A DNA stretch of 64,000 nucleotides from Actinomycetes bacterium. Lineage in GTDB: Bacteria > Actinomycetota > Acidimicrobiia > Acidimicrobiales > Ilumatobacteraceae. A program made the translations under genes and the position numbers. The number at the start of each line of letters is the position of its first letter. Within the stretch, counting starts at the first letter, position 1. This document shows positions 58,970 to 64,000 of the stretch, in pieces. The DNA is taken from the NCBI GenBank assembly GCA_025356335.1, contig JANXUF010000001.1, positions 1 to 64,000 on the forward strand, in the 5' to 3' direction. The notes below the pieces were generated by a model. It was given only the letters and a program-made list of their open reading frames with translations, was not told the origin of the DNA and did not search any database.

Positions 58970-60123
58970 GTGCCGACTCACCCTTTCCGGAATTGAAGAA
59001 AACGCATTCGATGGCCCGCAACGGCAGGCCATGGCGCGACTACAAACCACCACCCTCTGCCCCGGTATGGGGGCTCATCCAGGGGTTCGGTTCCTATTGG
59101 GCGCTGGTCGCCGGTGTCGATCTCGGTGTATTCGACGGGACCGCGCATCTCGGGCGATGCACCGCTGAGCAACTCGCCGTCGAACTGCATGTGTCCGCCG
59201 TCCACCTCAGGCATCTCCTCGACGCGCTCGTCACCTTCGGCCTCCTCGACCAGATCGACGACGACTACGCGTTGACCGAAACCGCCGAGCGCTACCTGTG
59301 CTCCGATGGAGCGGCGACGATGGCCGGCCTCGTCCGCGTCGCCCCTGGACCGTTGGAGAATTGGGAGCACCTGGCGCAGACCATCCGCAACGGGAGCGTA
59401 CAGACGCCGATCGAGCGCGATCCGGTCGCGTTCTACGGGCCACTGGTGACCGCCACCTTCCCGACCCAACGTCGAGCGGCCACACGCCTCGGCGCCAGTA
59501 TCGGCTGGTCACGTCGACCCGGCCTGCGAGTGTTGGACCTCGGGGCCGGGCGGGCGCCGTGGGCGAGCGCCGTGCTCGAACAGTCCGCTGGTTCGACGGC
59601 AGTCGTCAACGATCTGGACGGCATCATCGAACTGGCAGCCGAAACACTCGGCCAGGAGGGCTTCTCAGAACGGGTCGAGTTGCGACCGGGCGACTTCCAC
59701 GCGATCGATATCGAGGCGGCTCGCTACGACATCGTCGTCCTCGGACACGTCTGCAGGACAGAGGGCGAGGAACGGTCGAAATGCCTGATCCGGCGCGCCG
59801 TCGACGCCCTCGTCCCGGGCGGTCGACTGATCGTCGCCGACTACTTTGCCGACAACACCCGCAAACTCAATCCGTTCGGCGTGCAGATGGGTTTGACGAT
59901 GCTGGCGAACACCGCACGCGGCGGTCTGCTGACCCATCAGCAGGTACACGGTTGGCTCACCGACTCCGGCCTCGAAGCGATCCGCCTGCTCGAACCGATT
60001 GGTTTCAACCAGGTCTACGTCGCCCACAAGCCTGTCGACCTCGAGCCCGTCGACCACCGGCCCGTCGACCACTGGCTCACTGAAGATTCACCCGCCCCCA
60101 CGACCAAGGATGCTCCACGATGA
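58966..60123 (+). CDS. SAM-dependent O-methyltransferase-like protein
   Basis: A 385-residue methyltransferase of the plant/actinobacterial O-methyltransferase (family 2) design. The N-terminal part is a dimerisation winged helix (VDLGVFDGTAHLGRCTAEQLAVELHV region), then a Rossmann SAM domain with LRVLDLGAGRAPW and PGGRLIVADYF. It is odd among catabolic genes: a methyl transfer may activate or detoxify an intermediate, or move a methyl group off the substrate. The C-terminus has a repeated PVD(H/L) motif. The GTG start overlaps the dehydrogenase stop, and its stop overlaps the amidohydrolase start. The acceptor is unknown. Confidence 0.88.
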   Translation: MSADSPFPELKKTHSMARNGRPWRDYKPPPSAPVWGLIQGFGSYWALVAGVDLGVFDGTAHLGRCTAEQLAVELHVSAVHLRHLLDALVTFGLLDQIDDDYALTETAERYLCSDGAATMAGLVRVAPGPLENWEHLAQTIRNGSVQTPIERDPVAFYGPLVTATFPTQRRAATRLGASIGWSRRPGLRVLDLGAGRAPWASAVLEQSAGSTAVVNDLDGIIELAAETLGQEGFSERVELRPGDFHAIDIEAARYDIVVLGHVCRTEGEERSKCLIRRAVDALVPGGRLIVADYFADNTRKLNPFGVQMGLTMLANTARGGLLTHQQVHGWLTDSGLEAIRLLEPIGFNQVYVAHKPVDLEPVDHRPVDHWLTEDSPAPTTKDAPR

Positions 60124-61523
60124 CCGACGCTCACATTCCGACAGCGGTCGACCTGATCATCAAGGGGTGGTACGTCGTGACGATGAACCGCGATCGCGAC
60201 ATCATCCGCAATGGCGCCGTCGCCATCAGCGGCAACACGATCGTCGCCGTCGGCAAGACCGTCGACATCGAACGCAACTACACGGCTTCGCGCACCGTCG
60301 GCGGCGATCGCTTCGTCGTGACGCCAGGCATGGTCAACACGCACATCCACATCACCGGCGAGCCACTGACTCGTGGCTATGTCCCGGACGACACGCCGTT
60401 CGTCGCCAACGTCTTCGAATGGCTCTGCCCGCTGTACTCGGTCTTCAATGCGCCGGAGGAACGTGTGTCTGGGCAACTTGCCGCTGTCGAGATGCTCCGA
60501 TCCGGAACAACGACGTTTCTGGAGGCCGGAACGATTCGCTTCCTCGACGAGGTGATCGACGGCCTTGTCGAGGTCGGCATACGTGGCCGGGTCGGGCAAT
60601 GGGTGTGGGACCTGCCGCCGGAACCGTCCGTCTATCGCCAGACGACAGACGTGGCGATCGCCCACCTGGAAGATCAACTGATGAGGCACAGGAACCATGC
60701 CGGCGGGCGGATCTCGGCGTGGAGCACGCTCGTCGGCCACACGACCTGTTCCGATCCGCTGTGGAAGGCGGCGAAACAACTTGCGGATGCCCATTGCGTC
60801 GGGCTGAGCTTCCACATGTCGCCCGCGACGCTCGACCCCGATGGTTTCATCGCCGAATTCGGGCAGCGTCCGATGGTTCATCTGGCCGAGATCGGGGTGC
60901 TCGGCAGCAACGTGGCGATCACCCACTGCGTACGCGTGGACGACACCGAGATCGCCTTGATGGCCGAAACCGGCGTCAGTGTGGCACACTGCCCGACGAC
61001 CGCACTGAAGGTCAGCTACGGCATCACCCAGGTCGGCAAGTTCCCGGAGATGGTCGAACAGGGCATCAACGTCTCGATCGGGACCGACGGCAACAACGCC
61101 TCGAACTATTCCGACCTCATGCGGGCGACGTATCTCGTTGCCGGGCTGTTCAAGGACGCTCGCACCGATCCGCAGATGTTCCCTGCGGAGATGGCCTACG
61201 AGATGGCGACGCTCGGTGGCGCGAGGACGATGATGCTCGACGACCAGATCGGGTCGTTGGAGGTCGACAAGCGTGCCGATGTCGTCCTGCACGACACCGA
61301 CCGGCCAGAGTGGCGGCCGCTACTGAATGTCATCAACCAGTTGGTCTGGTCGGCAGACGGCCGGGGCGTGCACACCGTCGTGGTCGACGGTGTGATCGTC
61401 GTCGAGGACGGTCACTGCATCACGATCGACGAGGAACGTCTGTGGGCGGACGCTCAGCGCATGGGCGAATCGATCACCGCCCGCTCCGGGCTGCCGGACA
61501 AGGCCAAATTCCCGATGCTGTAG
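60120..61523 (+). CDS. Amidohydrolase 2 (AtzA/TrzN/deaminase clan)
   Basis: A 467-residue amidohydrolase related to those at 38873 and 61713. Metal ligands are His75-x-His77 (NTHIHITGE), His232 (LSFHMSP) and Asp in SIGTDGNNAS; ITHCVRVDDTE holds the conserved His of the sixth strand. As in its paralogues the expected Glu three residues after the third His is Pro (Pro235). ASN after the last Asp and the ALKVSYGITQVGKFPEM segment differ from amidohydrolase 1, so substrate specificity probably differs. It ends the long co-directional unit from 49378; the next gene is its convergent paralogue. Confidence 0.9.
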   Translation: MTDAHIPTAVDLIIKGWYVVTMNRDRDIIRNGAVAISGNTIVAVGKTVDIERNYTASRTVGGDRFVVTPGMVNTHIHITGEPLTRGYVPDDTPFVANVFEWLCPLYSVFNAPEERVSGQLAAVEMLRSGTTTFLEAGTIRFLDEVIDGLVEVGIRGRVGQWVWDLPPEPSVYRQTTDVAIAHLEDQLMRHRNHAGGRISAWSTLVGHTTCSDPLWKAAKQLADAHCVGLSFHMSPATLDPDGFIAEFGQRPMVHLAEIGVLGSNVAITHCVRVDDTEIALMAETGVSVAHCPTTALKVSYGITQVGKFPEMVEQGINVSIGTDGNNASNYSDLMRATYLVAGLFKDARTDPQMFPAEMAYEMATLGGARTMMLDDQIGSLEVDKRADVVLHDTDRPEWRPLLNVINQLVWSADGRGVHTVVVDGVIVVEDGHCITIDEERLWADAQRMGESITARSGLPDKAKFPML

Positions 61524-61524
61524 C

Positions 61525-61558
61525 TCGAGGCGATCGGAGTGTCGAGGCGATCGGAGTG
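61525..61558. repeat. 17-bp tandem repeat
   Basis: TCGAGGCGATCGGAGTG occurs twice (61525-61541, 61542-61558), followed by a decayed third copy, just after the amidohydrolase 2 stop. Confidence 0.93.
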
Positions 61559-61602
61559 TCGAGGCCGCACCGGAGTGTGGTGGCGACGGCCTTGGGTGTC
61601 AG

Positions 61603-61690
61603 GACACTCGGATGCTGCGATGACACTCGGGTGCTGCAATGACACTCGGATGCTGCGATGACACTCGGGGGCTGCAATGACACTCGGGGG
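61603..61690. repeat. 19-bp tandem repeat array, alternating units
   Basis: About 4.6 copies of GACACTCGGATGCTGCGAT, with even copies ending CAAT instead of CGAT (A-B-A-B order), between the convergent amidohydrolase 2 and 3 genes. Confidence 0.95.
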
Positions 61691-61712
61691 GCTCGCGACG
61701 GCAGCATCGCGA

Positions 61713-63104
61713 TCAGGCCTGCGAGGCTCGGAGCGCCAGGAAGAAGTCCCGTCTGGCGTGAGCTTCGGCGCGTAGCGATTCCATGTCGACGGTGATGCAC
61801 TTGCCGCCGGAGACGACATGGCGGCCGGCAACGAAGACCTCACTCACGGACCGTCCGTCGCTCGCCCACACGAGTTGGCGGACCACGTCGGTGCTGCGAG
61901 TCATCCATTCCGGACCGCTCGTGTCATGCAGAACGATGTCGGCCTGCTTGGCGACTTCCAGCGACCCGATCGTCGCCGATTTGTTGATCGCCTCCGCACC
62001 GCCGATCGTCAGCATCGACAGACCATCGTGGGCATCCATACTGAACGGGTCCATCATCTTGTCGCGTGCCAGGCCGACGAAGAGGGCCGCCGCACGCAGT
62101 ACGTCGACAGCGTCTCCGGCATTCTCGGCATCACAGCCGATCGCCATCCGCGCCCCGCGAGCGAACAGTTCGCCATGGCGGCCTGCCGTCGTGAAACCCT
62201 GTGCGAGGCGGATGTAGGCCCACGGGCACGAGGCAATCGCCGTTTCTGTCTGCAGCACGATATCGACTTCCTCGTCGTCGAGGTGGACGGCGTGGGCGAC
62301 GAGCACATGACGGCCGAACACGCCGAGGTCGCGCAGGTGGACGAACGGTCGTTTCCCGGTCCGGGCCAGATAGCTGACCGGATCACCGGCATGCGGCGAC
62401 AGGTGGAATGTCATCCCGACACCGCTCGTGCGCGCCAGTTCGCTCGCCCGCACGACGAGGTCGTCGCTCATCAGGTCGTGCCCGACGAGCGTGATCCACG
62501 CCTCGACCAACCCGCCATGGGGAAGCTTGGACAGCATCTCGGTCTGGCGAGCGAGCACCTCGTCAGCAGGAGCGGCGAACGGCGCATCGGCGACATCCCA
62601 TCCCCACTGCCCGAGCGTGGCCCGCATCCCGACCCGCTGCAGACCGGCGGCGATCCGTTCGGGGTGGGCAACAGTGCCGGCTTCGACCGTGCAGGTCACT
62701 CCATTGCAAACTGCTTCGATCGCCCCGAGCATCGCCGACAACTCGTCGTCGTCTCCAGTGTGCGCACCGTGCACCGGCACCGCCCATTTGAAGATGGCGT
62801 CCTGCGAATCGATGCGCTCCGGGATGCACGAACGAATTAAACGATCACCAGTGAGGTGTTGATGAGCGTTGATGTAGCCCGGAGTGACCACCGAATCGGC
62901 GGTGCCGACAACCGCCGCCGATGGATAGTCAGCGCGTAACTGCTGGTACGGGCCGACCCTGGCGATACGGTCGCCGGCGATGGCGACAGCACCGTCTGCG
63001 AGTTCTCGTCGATCGCCGTCCATCGTGACCACGTGGCCCCGCACGAGCACGGTCACCATCGCTTCGTTCACAGCGGAAGGCATGTCGACCATCGATTGAT
63101 CCAT
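61713..63104 (-). CDS. Amidohydrolase 3 (AtzA/TrzN/deaminase clan)
   Basis: A 463-residue amidohydrolase. Metal motifs are NAHQHLTGD (HxH), MTFHLSPHAGD (third His) and GCDAENAGD (Asp), with LVAHAVHLDDEE carrying the strand-6 His. The residue three after the third His is again Pro in place of the clan's Glu. It is closer to amidohydrolase 1 than to 2 (shared SCPWAYI, GWGWDV-type QWGWDVADAPF, WAVPVHGAHTGDDDE versus WAVPLNDAHGPDDDG). It faces the main unit from the other strand with no TGGTCWGACCA site upstream, so its control is separate. Substrate unknown. Confidence 0.9.
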   Translation of the reverse strand: MDQSMVDMPSAVNEAMVTVLVRGHVVTMDGDRRELADGAVAIAGDRIARVGPYQQLRADYPSAAVVGTADSVVTPGYINAHQHLTGDRLIRSCIPERIDSQDAIFKWAVPVHGAHTGDDDELSAMLGAIEAVCNGVTCTVEAGTVAHPERIAAGLQRVGMRATLGQWGWDVADAPFAAPADEVLARQTEMLSKLPHGGLVEAWITLVGHDLMSDDLVVRASELARTSGVGMTFHLSPHAGDPVSYLARTGKRPFVHLRDLGVFGRHVLVAHAVHLDDEEVDIVLQTETAIASCPWAYIRLAQGFTTAGRHGELFARGARMAIGCDAENAGDAVDVLRAAALFVGLARDKMMDPFSMDAHDGLSMLTIGGAEAINKSATIGSLEVAKQADIVLHDTSGPEWMTRSTDVVRQLVWASDGRSVSEVFVAGRHVVSGGKCITVDMESLRAEAHARRDFFLALRASQA

Positions 63105-63201
63105 CGTTCAAGGGTGCCATCGGCGTCGGCCGCGCACCACCTTCGTCGGGAGAATTGCCGTTCGACTCGACGGCACACGGGTTGCAGGCGAGGCGTCAGA
63201 C

Positions 63202-63573
63202 CTAGCCCGAACGCTCTACCCAGCGCCCGGAAGCGATCGGTTGGAGTTCGAGACCGCGGCCGTATTCATACGTCCAGACGGCGTGTCCCGATGCGGTGGT
63301 GATCTCGATGCGTCGATAGAGGCCGGCGACGGCACCCTCCACCTCGTCGAGTCGTTCCAGTGCATGCCACAGCAGATCCGGTCGTAGTGCGAAACGTCGG
63401 CCGTGGATCGTCCCTGAACCACCGAACAGCGCGGCCGGGTAGCCCTCGCCGGTATCGAACAGGGTTCCAGTGGCACGATCCTGCTGCCCGTCGTCGATCA
63501 CGAACGGTTCGAGGTATTGCCAGCGAACCTCACCGGGGAGCAGCGTGCCATAGACGAAAAGATGCTCGATCAC
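63202..63573 (-). CDS. Gamma-glutamylcyclotransferase-like (AIG2) protein
   Basis: A 123-residue protein of the GGCT/AIG2 fold. It starts MIEHLFVYGTLLPGEVRW, with YGTL forming the substrate loop, and has the likely acid Glu in ERLDEVEGAVAGLYRR. Such enzymes release 5-oxoproline from gamma-glutamyl-amines or remain uncharacterised. The conserved pattern is complete for the size. It lies 97 bases upstream of amidohydrolase 3 on the same strand and could be co-transcribed with it. Link to the catabolic locus is not established. Confidence 0.85.
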   Translation of the reverse strand: MIEHLFVYGTLLPGEVRWQYLEPFVIDDGQQDRATGTLFDTGEGYPAALFGGSGTIHGRRFALRPDLLWHALERLDEVEGAVAGLYRRIEITTASGHAVWTYEYGRGLELQPIASGRWVERSG

Positions 63574-63651
63574 GGAGATCGAGTATGGCTGGGAAAAGTT
63601 GCGTGCACATCGCTTACCAGTCGACGGAGGTGTTGTTCGCCACGACGAGCG

Positions 63652-64000
63652 TCAGTGCAGCACCGGTTCGACCTGCTGGGCACGCAGGAGTTCGAGTGCG
63701 TCGTCCAGGCTGAGCGGTCTGGAATACAGATAGCCCTGCCCGATCCGGCAACCGAGCCTGCGGAGTTCGTCCTCCTGCATCTGCGACTCGACGCCCTCGG
63801 CAATGACGCCGATCCCCAACTCCTGCGACAGCCCGACGATCATACGAACGAGTTGTGTGTCCCCGGCCTCGATACCGAGCCTGGCGATGAAACTCTGATC
63901 GATCTTCAAATAGTCCACCGGCAGCCGGCGCAGGAGATCGAGGTTCGAATAACCGGTGCCGAAGTCATCGACGGCAATCGACACACCGAGGACACGCAGT
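63652..64000 (-). CDS. EAL-domain protein, partial (C-terminal part)
   Basis: The 3' part of a c-di-GMP phosphodiesterase gene running off the right edge. The frame is open to base 64000; visible motifs are VDDFGTGYSNLDLLRRLPVDYLK, the metal-binding DDFGTGYS signature, then GIGVIAEGVES and GCRIGQGYLYSRPL. Upstream domains (EAL motif, any GGDEF or sensor) lie outside the window, so activity cannot be judged. The stop is at 63652. It precedes the GGCT-like gene by 78 bases. Confidence 0.9.
   Translation of the reverse strand, partial: LRVLGVSIAVDDFGTGYSNLDLLRRLPVDYLKIDQSFIARLGIEAGDTQLVRMIVGLSQELGIGVIAEGVESQMQEDELRRLGCRIGQGYLYSRPLSLDDALELLRAQQVEPVLH

Noticed and set aside
61603..61690. CRISPR array
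   Set aside because: Contiguous 19-bp tandem repeat without unique spacers.
34640..63104. Horizontally acquired island with integrase or tRNA border
   Set aside because: No integrase, transposase, tRNA or attachment repeat was seen at either end, and codon and base use match the rest of the window.

Overview
High-GC bacterial DNA with actinobacterial traits: GTG/TTG starts, many 4-base stop/start overlaps, an F420-type luciferase-like oxidoreductase, a SARP-type regulator, Thr/Ala-rich lipoprotein linkers, and many acyl-CoA dehydrogenase and SDR enzymes. The mix fits Actinomycetota, possibly Acidimicrobiia; that placement is inference because the window holds no rRNA or other marker gene. 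About 57 protein genes are supported. No tRNA, rRNA, CRISPR array or transposase was seen.

Region 1 (0-12 kb) looks like a demethylating C1 regulon. It holds an IclR regulator, a YcaD-like MFS transporter, fhs-folD, and a dimethylglycine/sarcosine dehydrogenase-GcvT fusion followed by etfB-etfA. Three promoters (iclR/MFS, fhs, dehydrogenase) each carry two tandem copies of a 17-bp palindrome close to GTTCCRCAATGCGGAAC, always 18 bp apart. The inferred flow is N-methyl groups to methylene-THF, then FolD and Fhs to formate plus ATP, with electrons leaving through ETF.

Region 2 (12-37 kb) is mixed. It contains a cold-shock protein, a beta-lactamase-fold hydrolase, an F420-type oxidoreductase, an MFS efflux pump with its TetR regulator and a perfect palindromic operator, an LvaABC-like trio (kinase, small protein, acyl-CoA dehydrogenase), DinB, YbaK, a PHB-depolymerase-like lipoprotein, an MtfA peptidase, cytidine deaminase, a CHASE-GGDEF-EAL protein, a SARP-AAA regulator, two SDRs with a second TetR, and a TSUP exporter.

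Region 3 (about 34.6-63.1 kb) is the most interesting part: a large catabolic locus. It has two Rieske oxygenases, three amidohydrolases, a hydantoinase A/B pair with a cupin, formamidase, an amidase-signature enzyme, a mandelate-racemase-type enolase, an HD-domain oxygenase-like protein, three VOC proteins, a methyltransferase, two FadR-type GntR regulators and a BMP-type ABC importer of the class that carries nucleosides and purines. Four promoters in it share TGGTCWGACCA, which fits the FadR-family consensus; three share an 18-bp extension. This suggests one regulon for uptake and ring opening of an unidentified, probably N-containing heterocycle or imide.

The window ends with a gamma-glutamylcyclotransferase-like protein and the 3' part of an EAL-domain gene. 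Short tandem repeats are common: those inside genes have periods of 6, 9 or 15 bp, while those between genes have 13, 17 or 19 bp.
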